Under the pieces are notes generated by a model. It was not told the DNA's origin and ran no database searches. It saw nothing but the letters and a program-made list of their open reading frames with translations. Made by a program: the position numbers and the translations under genes. A stretch of DNA of 64,000 nucleotides from CAZAQV01 sp964487255 (GTDB lineage Bacteria; Myxococcota_A; Polyangia; Polyangiales; CAZAQV01). Of the stretch, positions 7,641 through 15,945 are shown piece after piece; the first letter of the stretch is position 1; the number at the start of each line of letters is the position of its first letter. The DNA lies in the NCBI GenBank assembly GCA_964487255.1, contig CAZAQV010000002.1:257312-321311 (forward strand), written 5' to 3'.

Positions 7641-8789
7641 GTGGCAGTGGGGTGGACGATGATCGGCGTAGTGACAACCTCGTTTCCGCGGTGCGACGGA
7701 GACTACGCGGGTAGTTTCGTGCTTGAGTACGTGGAAGCGCTCCGACGGGCCGGTCACAAGGTCGAAGTGGTCGCACCCGCTCTACCCGAAAGCGTGAACG
7801 GGGACTGGGCAAGCACCCAATCGCTCTCGTACTTACCCGCTGGCGGTGGCCATCTGAACCCTTTTTACCGAAGTGGGGTCCCGGACAATCTGCGCCGACG
7901 GCCCTATTCCGCCATAGGTTTGGTCTGCTTCGGCCGAGCGCTGAAGCGAGATCTTATCACGCGTCGCTGGGACGCGCAGATCAACCACTGGGTGTTTCCA
8001 TACGGCTTGTTCCGAGCACCCGGTACGCGGCAGCTCGGAGTCTTTCATTCAGCTGATCTCTTCGCGCTCCGGCGGGTTCCGGGCCGCGGGCGACTCGCCG
8101 AGCAGATCGCGCAGCGCATGGATGGCCTGCATTTCGTCAACGACCAACAGCGACAACGTTTTGAGAGCCTCTTGCCAGCAGGAAGTCGCTGCGCTTTGCG
8201 TGCGCGCGCGTCGGTTGGCCCCATGCCGGTGGAGCCACCAGCACTGCACTGTGATCGCGACGCGCTGCGCTCGCAGCTGAACTTACACGCTCGAACAGCC
8301 TTGGTGCTGGGTCGGCTTGTGCCCATCAAAGCCCTCGACCGCGCCATCGCACTTGCAGAAGCAGAACCAAGCCTTCAGCTCGTCGTCGCTGGATCAGGGC
8401 CGGAGCGACGCGCTCTGATGCGACTCGCCGCTCCGCTTGCTCGACGCGTCCGCTTCGTGGGGGAGCTCACGACCGCACAGAAATGGTTATGGCTGTATGC
8501 CTCTGACGTTCTGCTCGTCCCTTCAAAGACCACGCCACTAGGGCGTCGAGAGGGCATGCCGACCGTGATCAGCGAGGCCCGAGCTGTCGGCTGCCCGGTT
8601 GTGACGACCGTCGAAAGCGCGTCCGAAGCTTTTGCGAATGACCCGGGCGTTCAAGTCGTCACGTTCCCCACGCATGCGGCACTACTGCGCGCCGTCGACC
8701 GAGTCGTCACGTCGCCGCGGACGAAATTTCGCCTTCGCACGATGAACGATCTGGTCGCGCAACACAGTCAATTGCTGGGCTTAGTTTGA
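7641..8789 (+). CDS. Family 4 glycosyltransferase (GT-B fold)
   Basis: 382 residues from GTG 7641; an ATG at 7659 is a possible alternative start. The N-terminal Rossmann half opens with IGVVTTSFPRCDGDYAGSF and LRRAGHKVEVVAP. The C-terminal half has VLGRLVPIKALDRAI, LVVAGSGPERRAL, FVGEL and the donor-binding segment GMPTVISEARAVGCPVV, where the usual E(x7)E is recognisable. It lacks transmembrane segments, so it probably works at the inner face of the membrane on a lipid-linked acceptor. It sits downstream of a GT2 and convergent with lolA. Confidence 0.88.
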   Translation: MAVGWTMIGVVTTSFPRCDGDYAGSFVLEYVEALRRAGHKVEVVAPALPESVNGDWASTQSLSYLPAGGGHLNPFYRSGVPDNLRRRPYSAIGLVCFGRALKRDLITRRWDAQINHWVFPYGLFRAPGTRQLGVFHSADLFALRRVPGRGRLAEQIAQRMDGLHFVNDQQRQRFESLLPAGSRCALRARASVGPMPVEPPALHCDRDALRSQLNLHARTALVLGRLVPIKALDRAIALAEAEPSLQLVVAGSGPERRALMRLAAPLARRVRFVGELTTAQKWLWLYASDVLLVPSKTTPLGRREGMPTVISEARAVGCPVVTTVESASEAFANDPGVQVVTFPTHAALLRAVDRVVTSPRTKFRLRTMNDLVAQHSQLLGLV

Positions 8790-8803
8790 GCGCAGAGGCA
8801 ATG

Positions 8804-9529
8804 CTAGGTGCGGATTCGACGCGTGCCAGCGGGAACTTTGAGTTTGAAGGTGTCCTTGTCGGTCTTGGGGTTCCACTCAAACTTCGAGAAGTCGAAACGG
8901 TTTCGGTTGCCTTGATTGTCGACGATCAGCACGCGCTGAACGATACCCGTCGGCTTTCCGTCTTTGGCCAGGACATAAAGAAGGACCCGTTCGTATTGAG
9001 GCGAGGGCTTGCGTGGACGCATCTCTAGAACGATTCCCTGCTTGAAGCCGGCCTTCTTGCTGCTGACGAGGCGGAACGTGAAGTCGTTCTCAAGCTTTCC
9101 CGCACCGGTCAAAAACGAGAACGCCGCCGGCAGCGACTCTTCGGAAATATTGCTTTCGAAAAGCTGGGGCTCGTCGCCATCGTCACCCGGTTCAAACACA
9201 CGAAGACTCTCTGCATCCGAGACGATCACTTTGCCATTGGGTTTGGCGTAGTCCCACCGCATTTTGCCGGGTTTAACGAACGTGACTGAACCTTTGGAGC
9301 GATCGGTCTTCTGGTAGAGCTTGTGGACGTAGGTTTGGTAGAAGCTGGCTTTGACGCCTTTGCTCTGGTTGTAGAAGGCCTGGACGGCAGCCGCGACTCG
9401 CGGGGCAGTCACTTCATCCTGCGCCTTTGCAGGGGGAGCCTGAATGACAGTGGGTAAAAAGATAAACGCGAGCACAGATAGATTCGCCATACCCTTGAGA
9501 CGACTATTGGCTGGTGGGGATTCATCCAT
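8804..9529 (-). CDS. lolA: LolA-like periplasmic lipoprotein carrier
   Basis: 241 residues from ATG 9529. A signal peptide (NLSVLAFIFLPTVIQA, cleavage near AKAQ) is followed by the LolA fold: YQKTDRSKGSVTFVKPGKMRWDY with the conserved W, then NGKVIVSDAESLRVFEP. LolA carries lipoproteins from the inner-membrane LolCDE complex to the outer membrane, which fits a window rich in lipoproteins. A longer start at 9550 exists, but that ATG sits inside a TATGTT that resembles a -10 box, so the shorter form is preferred. No Shine-Dalgarno is seen. Confidence 0.88.
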   Translation of the reverse strand: MDESPPANSRLKGMANLSVLAFIFLPTVIQAPPAKAQDEVTAPRVAAAVQAFYNQSKGVKASFYQTYVHKLYQKTDRSKGSVTFVKPGKMRWDYAKPNGKVIVSDAESLRVFEPGDDGDEPQLFESNISEESLPAAFSFLTGAGKLENDFTFRLVSSKKAGFKQGIVLEMRPRKPSPQYERVLLYVLAKDGKPTGIVQRVLIVDNQGNRNRFDFSKFEWNPKTDKDTFKLKVPAGTRRIRT

Positions 9530-9947
9530 GCGACCCAGTGGCTCAAACATACGACCGCCTAGCTCAAAAAAAGGCCAGGCTCAAAAAGAAGTCACCCGCC
9601 AAACCGGGAGGTGGGCGGGTGACGAAAAACCAAGAGTTCGTGTTGCGACGAACAAAGGTAGATTAAGCTAGTGATTCGTATCGATGCAACTCCGATGCCA
9701 ACCACTTCGTTTTGATATTATTTTCTTTTTTATCGACGCATTGGGCCAACCCGCACGCATGTCCGACATCGGTGTCATGGTCGCGCTCACCCGGTTTGCC
9801 GGCCCGATGTAAGGACTTGTGGGCACAAAAGTCCCCATTCGGTGGCCGATCTTGTTTTGCGAGTGAACTCACAGCCCCAGTGGTGGAAGAATTCCTGAAT
9901 GATTCCGATCGGTTGATCTGGCATGTGTTTCGCAAAGCATCTGGGAC
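9530..9947. other. 418-nt gene-free region with hairpins
   Basis: No convincing coding region. The stretch is less GC-rich than its surroundings around 9700-9750. It holds a perfect 10-bp inverted repeat (9591-9600 with 9614-9623, 13-nt loop) and a second hairpin (GGACTT 9813-9818 with AAGTCC 9829-9834). The first hairpin is followed by a T-rich run when read leftward, so it could end a leftward transcript. The second lies in the leader of the downstream rightward gene. No known riboswitch was recognised. Confidence 0.5.
9591..9623 (-). terminator. Perfect 10-bp stem-loop, terminator-like on the minus strand
   Basis: GTCACCCGCC pairs with GGCGGGTGAC around a 13-nt loop. On the minus strand the stem is followed by TTCTTTTTG. 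No leftward gene precedes it, so it may instead be a leader element or a boundary for read-through upstream of lolA. Confidence 0.4.
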
Positions 9948-12068
9948 ATGGGATTCCACGCAATTCGTTTGACGCGACGCCCCCAGGGCAACTCCACCAC
10001 CGGCTCGCTTGCGATTCTCGCAAGTGTGGGTGTCTTGGGGATCGCTTCGTTCACGCAGTTCGGGGCTGCCCTCGAAGAGAACGTAAAGGGCGAGACTCAG
10101 GCAAGTGCGTTCGCAAACCCGGACGATGGGGAGATGGCATTCAACTCGCCCAGTGAAAGCGCTCAGACGCCCAACGTTGAACTCGGCAGCAGCTCGTCTG
10201 CAGCGATCGATGGTGGCATCGCCAACAACCTGATCGACTACGTCGCGGGCAAAGGTTCTCGTCCATCCCAAATCCCTGCAGGCTCCGATGCCGATGAGTT
10301 ACTTGATGAGGTGCTCAAGGCCGTCAAAACATTGGTCGGTGACGACACGGCAACAAAGAATGCCGTCACCACGGCACTCAAGAATAACCATGGCGATCTC
10401 GAAAAGATCCTCTTCGAGGGTATCAACGACATTAACGACGTAAGCGAAGAGGTTCGAACTGCGATCCTTGAAGGAATTGGCAAGCGAATCGCGGACGGTG
10501 AAGGCGTCGGTCTACTCGGCGAGATACTCGAATCACTTGAGAACCTTGGTCGGAACCTCGAAAAGAACCACGCCGCCGGTCGTGCAGAACTACGCAAAGT
10601 GCTCCGCGGTGAATCGATCGCCGATGAACCGGCCGCAGACGAGCCCAGGGCCAACACGCCGGCTTCGGATGACGCGAATACGGCAGACGAACCTACTGCG
10701 GATGACACGAGTGCGACAAACGAACCCGCTGCGAATGATACCAATGCGGCAGACGAACCTACCGCGGAACAACCGGCAGTCGAAGACTCAGACCAAGCTG
10801 GCGCTGGAGCGCTCGGGGCAGAGGAAACGGGCAAGGCGATCCTCGATGCCATCAACGCCAACCCCGAGGCCTCAGCGGCTGCGGCAACGCTGCTCGAAGA
10901 TCCTGAAGTGATCGAGCTGGTGAGCGACGCCGCCAGCGGCAAGCTCAGCCTGGACGCGAAATCCATCATTGAGCTGCTGCGCGACAAGCCTGGCATCGTG
11001 GCGGTGCTCGAGGCGCTCGTCAAAGACAAGAAGGTGATGGCCCTACTGGAGAGCCAGGTCGATCCGCAGTTCCTGCCGCTGCTCAAACTCCTAGCCGCCA
11101 ACCCGGACATCGTCGAGAAGATCGCCGGTTTCGTGCGGGGCGCAAGCCCGAGCGACATGGACGCACTGCTCGGCATCATCGATGCCGCGCAAAACGGAAG
11201 CTTCGATCCTGTTACCGACTTGCCCAAAGTCTTGACGCTTCTCGGCAATGACCAGCTGATGGGTTTGGTCCGGGAACTGAGCCAAAATGAAGACGCGCTG
11301 GCCCTCGCTTCGCAGTATGTTCCGCCCGTCTATCTGCGGGTCATCCTGGAGCATCCGGAACTTATCCAAGACGTGAGCAACTACTTGCAAAATGCATCAC
11401 AAGCCGAACTCGCGCTCGTCGCAGAGGTCATGAATGATGCGCGGAATGGCGAATTCAGCCTGGGGAAGGCCATGGAGCTGCTGCTCAACCCCGGCGCCTA
11501 CGACCTGGTGAACAAGCTCTGGGATAGCGAAGCGGGACGCGCAGCCATCATCGACTCGATCAAGGCATATGCTCCGGGAGGCCGAATCTGGGGCCCGATG
11601 CTTGGCTGGCCCGTCATCAACCGTTTCGTTCCGTCAGTGGCTCGCTTCATCGGTCTACGCAACCGCGTTGGAACATGGAATGCGATCAAGATGACGTTCA
11701 ACGGTTGGCTCACCAACGTGACGGGACAAGAATGCTCCGGCATCTTCAACATGTGCCGCGTGCGCCAGGCGGGGGGCCTGTTCGCTGCCGGCGTGAAGAA
11801 AGTTGGCGGCTGGATCGGCGGCCTGTTCGGCGGCGGCGACGACGAACCAGCGAAGGCGGTTGGTACCACAGCACGCGAGCCCGTCACGACTGAAGGCACT
11901 CCGATGACACCAAGCGCTGGCGATGGGCCTTCGAGTGCAGCGCCCGCAACGGTTGCGGCAAACCTACCCCCCGTTTTTGGCTATACGCCCGCGTTCCCAG
12001 GCTTGCTTCAACGCCAAATGATGCGCATCGCTGCGGAGCGCTCCCTCGAGAGCGCACCCAACGACTAG
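9948..12068 (+). CDS. Large unknown helical protein with N-terminal membrane helix
   Basis: 706 residues, family not recognised. Residues 1-20 are basic, then a single hydrophobic helix (GSLAILASVGVLGIASF) is followed by QFGAALEENV; the layout recalls Flp or prepilin-like N-termini, but the usual GxxxxE is not present. About residues 225-280 are an Asp/Glu/Thr/Ala linker of degenerate repeats (DEPTADDTSATNEPAAND). The middle (about 290-560) is Leu-rich and helical, with repeated helix pairs such as LLEDPEVIELVSDAASGKLSLD and LLGNDQLMGLVRELSQ. Near the C-terminus comes a Cys pair (QECSGIFNMC) and a Gly-rich amphipathic stretch (GGWIGGLFGGGDDE). The start lacks a clear ribosome site. Probably exported or surface-linked. 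Confidence 0.75.
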   Translation: MGFHAIRLTRRPQGNSTTGSLAILASVGVLGIASFTQFGAALEENVKGETQASAFANPDDGEMAFNSPSESAQTPNVELGSSSSAAIDGGIANNLIDYVAGKGSRPSQIPAGSDADELLDEVLKAVKTLVGDDTATKNAVTTALKNNHGDLEKILFEGINDINDVSEEVRTAILEGIGKRIADGEGVGLLGEILESLENLGRNLEKNHAAGRAELRKVLRGESIADEPAADEPRANTPASDDANTADEPTADDTSATNEPAANDTNAADEPTAEQPAVEDSDQAGAGALGAEETGKAILDAINANPEASAAAATLLEDPEVIELVSDAASGKLSLDAKSIIELLRDKPGIVAVLEALVKDKKVMALLESQVDPQFLPLLKLLAANPDIVEKIAGFVRGASPSDMDALLGIIDAAQNGSFDPVTDLPKVLTLLGNDQLMGLVRELSQNEDALALASQYVPPVYLRVILEHPELIQDVSNYLQNASQAELALVAEVMNDARNGEFSLGKAMELLLNPGAYDLVNKLWDSEAGRAAIIDSIKAYAPGGRIWGPMLGWPVINRFVPSVARFIGLRNRVGTWNAIKMTFNGWLTNVTGQECSGIFNMCRVRQAGGLFAAGVKKVGGWIGGLFGGGDDEPAKAVGTTAREPVTTEGTPMTPSAGDGPSSAAPATVAANLPPVFGYTPAFPGLLQRQMMRIAAERSLESAPND

Positions 12069-13267
12069 AGCTTAGCGAGAGCCTCTTCGATACGGGAAAG
12101 GCCTTCGTCGATCTGTCGCTCCGAGCAGGCATACGAGATGCGCAGGTGTCCCGGTGCGCCGAAGGCAGAACCGGGCACCACCGCGCAGCGCGCCTCATCG
12201 AGCAGGTACCCTGCGAGCGCTAGGTCGTCGTCGAGCGCGCTTGAGGCAAGCACCTCCTCGACATTGCAGAATGCATAAAACGCCCCTTGCGGCATCTCGC
12301 ACTTGAGACCTTTGATCGCGCGCAGGCCCTCCACCATACGGGCTCGCCGCTTTTCGAATATCGCGCGCATCTCCTCGACGGGCTCTTGCGGGCCTTGCAA
12401 CGCAGCGATCGCTGCGTATTGCGCCACTGCGGTCGGGTTGGTCGTCCCCTGTCCTTGGAGCTTGTCGCAGGCCTGGGCCACAGCAGCCGGACCGAGCATC
12501 CAACCAATGCGCCACCCCGTCATGGCGAAGGTCTTCGACACGCCATCAACGATGATCGTCCGATCACGAAGGTCAGGTGCGACCGAAAGCAGCGAGTGTT
12601 GCTCGAAATCGCCGTACACCAAGCGTCCGTAGATCTCGTCGACGATGATCCAGATCTTGCTGTCGCGCAGGACGTCCGCAAGCGCCTCGAGTTCGCTTCG
12701 CGAGTACGCGGCGCCCGTCGGGTTCGATGGCGAGCAAAGGATGAGGCCCTTGGTCTTGGGGCCGATGGCCGCGCGCAGCTGCTCGGGCGTCATCAGGTAA
12801 CCATCGTCTTTGGTGGTCTCGATGATTTTCGGCGTGGCCTGTGCCAGCTCGACCTGCGCGGGGTAGCTCACCCAGTAGGGCGCTGGGATCAGGACCTCGT
12901 CGCCGCCCTCGAAGAGTGTAAGAGCAATGTTGAAGAGACTGTGCTTTGCGCCGACCGAAACCACGACCTCTTCGGGCTTATGCTCGATGCCGCGACGCTC
13001 CGCGGAGTCCTGACAGATCGCCTGGCGCAAGCTGGGGATCCCACGCGCCGCCGTGTAGTGCGAGCAGCCGGATTCGATGGCCTCGATCGCCGCCCGCCGA
13101 ATGTGGGTCGGCGTCTCAAAATCGGGCTCGCCTACGCTAAAGGACAGGACGTCGACCCCGTCGGCCTTCAGTTGCTTGGCTTTGGTAGAAATCGCGACCG
13201 TCGCCGAGGGCTTCATCGCCTGAATTCGTTGAGTCAGTGGGAATGTTTCACTTTTTTCTGTTGCCAT
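12065..13267 (-). CDS. Class I aminotransferase (aspartate/prephenate aminotransferase type)
   Basis: 400 residues from ATG 13267 (MATEKSETFPLTQRI); a long upstream extension to 13795 runs antisense to the next gene and is rejected. This is a PLP enzyme of fold type I, subgroup Ib: FSVGEPDFETP near the N-terminus, YTAARGIPSLRQAI, PYWVSYP, CSPSNPTGAAYS, VDEIYGRLVY and the PLP lysine in VSKTFAMTGWRIGW, then the Arg of LRISYA binding the alpha-carboxylate. It is expected to transfer amino groups between aspartate (or prephenate) and 2-oxoglutarate in the cytosol. It overlaps the preceding convergent gene by 4 nt. Confidence 0.95.
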   Translation of the reverse strand: MATEKSETFPLTQRIQAMKPSATVAISTKAKQLKADGVDVLSFSVGEPDFETPTHIRRAAIEAIESGCSHYTAARGIPSLRQAICQDSAERRGIEHKPEEVVVSVGAKHSLFNIALTLFEGGDEVLIPAPYWVSYPAQVELAQATPKIIETTKDDGYLMTPEQLRAAIGPKTKGLILCSPSNPTGAAYSRSELEALADVLRDSKIWIIVDEIYGRLVYGDFEQHSLLSVAPDLRDRTIIVDGVSKTFAMTGWRIGWMLGPAAVAQACDKLQGQGTTNPTAVAQYAAIAALQGPQEPVEEMRAIFEKRRARMVEGLRAIKGLKCEMPQGAFYAFCNVEEVLASSALDDDLALAGYLLDEARCAVVPGSAFGAPGHLRISYACSERQIDEGLSRIEEALAKL

Positions 13268-13382
13268 GGCTAAGTTCGCAAAACCTAACGCGCTTCGAAA
13301 CAAGACGCTACATCGAGCTGGTGCGCAATCCCTGTGCCCCGACGAGACATGCGTTGTGCTAAACAGCCAGAGGACCACGCCT

Positions 13383-14171
13383 ATGATCAGAACTTTTTCA
13401 CTTACCCTCGCATTGCTTTGCTCCGGTTGCGTCTCAAGCAGCCGGGTCGACGACCTCGAAACTCGAATCAGGAAGCTCGAAAATGGCCATGAGCAAGAAA
13501 GGGAAGACCTTCGAGAGCAGGTAGCCGCGGCAAAAAAACAGCTCGCGGAACTCGAAACACTGATGGAATCGGCGACCGGAGTTGTCAAACGCAACAACGC
13601 GGATATCGCGTTGGAGGTCAAGTCCCTCAAAAATGAGATGCAGGCCATCCAAGGCGAAATGGCCGAGATTCGCAACAGCAGCGAACAGACAAACCGCGAA
13701 CTCGAGCAACGGATGCAACAGTTCGCGCGCAAGGCAGGGGTCGATGTGCCCATCGACCCGTCGATCATCCCGAAAGACAAGGACGCACACTTCAAGGCTG
13801 CGATGCGTTCGCACCAGAACAGCGATCACACGATCGCGCGCGGACTGCTTCGCGAGTACATCAAACGCTACCCAGACGACGACCGGGTCCCTGAGGCGCA
13901 ATACTACCTCGGCGCGAGCTACCTGAAGCAAGGCCAGCCTGCGACCGCCCTCGGCGAGTACCGTGTAGTCATTACGCAGCACGCCCAGAGCAACGTCGTG
14001 GAGCGAACCCTCTTCGATATGGGCACGGCTTTTTGGGAGCTTCACTCGTGCGACGATGCGCGCGCGGCATTGCAGGCGCTCCTCAAGCGCGCCCCGAAAT
14101 CCAGCTATGCGACGCAGGCCAAATCAAAACTGCGCGCGTGGAAAAGCCCGCCTCCGAACTACTGCCAGTAA
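13383..14171 (+). CDS. CpoB/YbgF-like coiled-coil TPR lipoprotein
   Basis: 262 residues from ATG 13383, preceded by AGAGGA. Lipoprotein signal (LALLCSGC). Residues about 20-120 form a coiled coil (VDDLETRIRKLEN, LREQVAAAKKQLAELE, KNEMQAIQGEMAEIR). A linker is followed by a C-terminal TPR block (HFKAAMRSHQNSDHTIARGLLREYIKRYPDD, EAQYYLGASYLKQGQPATALGEYR). The arrangement matches CpoB of the Tol-Pal system, which couples outer-membrane constriction to cell-wall synthesis. tol or pal genes are not adjacent, so the exact partner is inferred. The family variant with a lipid anchor is common in this group. Confidence 0.85.
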   Translation: MIRTFSLTLALLCSGCVSSSRVDDLETRIRKLENGHEQEREDLREQVAAAKKQLAELETLMESATGVVKRNNADIALEVKSLKNEMQAIQGEMAEIRNSSEQTNRELEQRMQQFARKAGVDVPIDPSIIPKDKDAHFKAAMRSHQNSDHTIARGLLREYIKRYPDDDRVPEAQYYLGASYLKQGQPATALGEYRVVITQHAQSNVVERTLFDMGTAFWELHSCDDARAALQALLKRAPKSSYATQAKSKLRAWKSPPPNYCQ

Positions 14172-14219
14172 CTCGGCCGCTCAGCGTCCGCTAGTTCGCG
14201 CTGCGGCGCCCGGGTCTGG

Positions 14220-14225
14220 TAGACT
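14220..14225 (+). promoter_or_regulatory. -10 box (TAGACT) 8 nt before kinase GTG
   Basis: TAGACT ends 8 nt upstream of the GTG at 14234 and no Shine-Dalgarno lies between them. This supports GTG 14234, rather than ATG 14276, as a leaderless start. Confidence 0.45.
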
Positions 14226-14233
14226 CTTGGGGC

Positions 14234-15799
14234 GTGACCGAGGTGCGTCCAAAATCGCAGCAGAGAGTCGACACCATGATCGGACGCACGGTGCTGGACC
14301 GCTATCGGGTCGTCCGGCGTCTAGCGCGCGGCGGAATGGGGGTTGTTTACCTGGCGCGCAGTGAAGGTGCGGCAGGTTTCGCGCGACCCGTCGTCGTAAA
14401 GCGCATCCTGCCAGCGATGGCGTACGAAGAATCGATGGCCAAGATGTTCGTGCGCGAAGCCCGCATTCTTTCGAACCTGAACCATCCAAATATCGTGTCG
14501 GTGCTCGACTTTGCGGAGGAGAATGACGCTTACGTCATGGTCATCGAGTACGTCCATGGCTATCACGTGGGCAACTGGGCCAAATTTTGCTGGCAGCAGG
14601 GCACACGCGTGCCGGCCCTACTCGCCATGCACATCGTCATCAAAGTGCTCGATGCCCTGCACCATGCACACACGATGACGCGTGCCGATGGCACTCCTTA
14701 TCAGATCGTTCACCGCGATATTTCACCGGCCAACGTTCACCTTTCTGTCGACGGTCAGGTCAAACTGCTCGACTTCGGTATCGCCCGCGTCTCCCATGGT
14801 GCTGGCGAGTACCAGACCGAAGAGATCGCCCTCAAAGGCAAGCTACCCTACATTTCCCCGGAGCTCTTTCGATCTGGAGAACCTTCGCCCAAGAGCGACC
14901 TCTACGCAGCGGGCGTGATGCTGCACGAACTTCTGGTCGGAAAGAATGAGTTTCGCGGCAAGGAGATGAGTGAGACCGTCGGCCGTGTCGTCAATCACCA
15001 CGCTTCGCCGGTCGCATCGATACGCAAAGATATCCCCGAGCGGCTGGACGACGTGATCGCCAAGGCGCTTCAAAAGGATCCTCACCGACGTTATCCAGAT
15101 GCAGCGGCTTTCGCACGCGACCTCCGCATGCTTCGTGCAATGAGCGAGTCGGACGCAGATGCGATGCTCGCCAAACGTGTCGCGGCAGATTTTACGCACG
15201 AGATGTCGAGCCGCATGGGGCTCGTTTCGTTGGACGAGCTGGACGACGCGTGGCGCAATCCTCCAAAGGTCCCCTCTGACGAGCCGCCGGCCGCAGAACG
15301 AAGCGAGGCAGGTACGACTCGAACCGAAGTCGACCTGCCCAAAGATACTTCACCCCGCTGGATGCTCGGGCTCGCAGCGGTGATGATCCTGATCGGGGTG
15401 GGCGGCTACGGCGTTCTGTACATGCAGCGTCAGCAAGCGACGACGGTTAGCATCATCAAACCCGTAAAACTCGACGATCATGGCGATCCCGTGGCGGACG
15501 AGATCGAGCCTATCGCTCCCATTGCAGGCGCCTCGGTGGGCGAAACCATCGAAGAGACCGTCGCGCGGCACCTCCCCCAATTTGGAAACTGTAAACAAGC
15601 GCACCTGCCAAACGCGAGTAGCAAGTTCACACTCTTCTTTGAGATCGGCACGGACGGAAGAGTCGAGAGCGTGCACATCTCGCCATCAAAGATTGCTGAC
15701 AACCCATTGGGCAAGTGTTACGAGCGCGTTGCCAGACGTCTTCGCTTCGACAAGTCGACAGAAGGCCTGACCAGCAGCATTCCCATCACCATCAATTAG
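14234..15799 (+). CDS. Membrane Ser/Thr protein kinase with C-terminal TonB/AgmX-like domain
   Basis: 521 residues. The kinase domain (about 20-285) is complete: Gly loop ARGGMGVVY, VAIK-type lysine in VVVKRIL, HRDISPANV catalytic loop, DFG in LLDFGIA, then YISPE and SDLYAAGVMLHELL. The HRDIS variant is common in myxobacterial kinases. After a low-complexity linker, one transmembrane helix (MLGLAAVMILIGVGGYGVLY) leads to an outside domain (CKQAHLPNASSKFTLFFEIGTDGRVESV ... CYERVARRLRF) of the type found at the C-terminus of AgmX/TonB-like proteins. It therefore has the layout of a sensor kinase with an external TonB-like domain. Confidence 0.93.
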   Translation: MTEVRPKSQQRVDTMIGRTVLDRYRVVRRLARGGMGVVYLARSEGAAGFARPVVVKRILPAMAYEESMAKMFVREARILSNLNHPNIVSVLDFAEENDAYVMVIEYVHGYHVGNWAKFCWQQGTRVPALLAMHIVIKVLDALHHAHTMTRADGTPYQIVHRDISPANVHLSVDGQVKLLDFGIARVSHGAGEYQTEEIALKGKLPYISPELFRSGEPSPKSDLYAAGVMLHELLVGKNEFRGKEMSETVGRVVNHHASPVASIRKDIPERLDDVIAKALQKDPHRRYPDAAAFARDLRMLRAMSESDADAMLAKRVAADFTHEMSSRMGLVSLDELDDAWRNPPKVPSDEPPAAERSEAGTTRTEVDLPKDTSPRWMLGLAAVMILIGVGGYGVLYMQRQQATTVSIIKPVKLDDHGDPVADEIEPIAPIAGASVGETIEETVARHLPQFGNCKQAHLPNASSKFTLFFEIGTDGRVESVHISPSKIADNPLGKCYERVARRLRFDKSTEGLTSSIPITIN

Positions 15800-15805
15800 C
15801 TTTCT

Positions 15806-15933
15806 GGCTCTTCGCTAGCCTTTGCTCCGAACCAGCAATCTGCTGATAGCAGATTGGGTTCTCACAAAGAGCGCTCATCGCGTCGGCCACCAGGAGCGCT
15901 CATCGCGTCGGCCACCAGGAGCGCTCATCGCGT
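15806..15933 (+). repeat. Dispersed element family A, copy A1, with three tandem right arms
   Basis: Left arm GCTCTTCGCTAGCCTTTGCT; central perfect 9-bp hairpin at 15836-15856 (stem CAATCTGCT, loop GAT); right arm AAAGAGCGCTCATCG. The right arm is then repeated: three copies with a 25-bp period start at 15869, 15894 and 15919. The element fills the gap between the kinase and the convergent glycosyltransferase. Related copies lie at 50562, 50651 and 54952. Confidence 0.85.
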
Positions 15934-15945
15934 TAGTTCTGATCA

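Noticed and set aside
9663..10271. 202-codon leftward ORF
   Set aside because: It overlaps the start of the 706-residue protein, has no recognisable motif and no ribosome site; composition is that of a shadow.
12287..13273. 328-codon rightward ORF
   Set aside because: Antisense to the aminotransferase, whose PLP motifs are certain.
12065..13795. N-terminal extension of the aminotransferase to 576 residues
   Set aside because: The extra 176 residues are antisense to the CpoB-like gene and not part of the fold.
15869..15933. 25-bp tandem repeat considered as a CRISPR or iteron array
   Set aside because: The copies are directly adjacent with no spacers; they are the arm of element A1. No replication gene is nearby.
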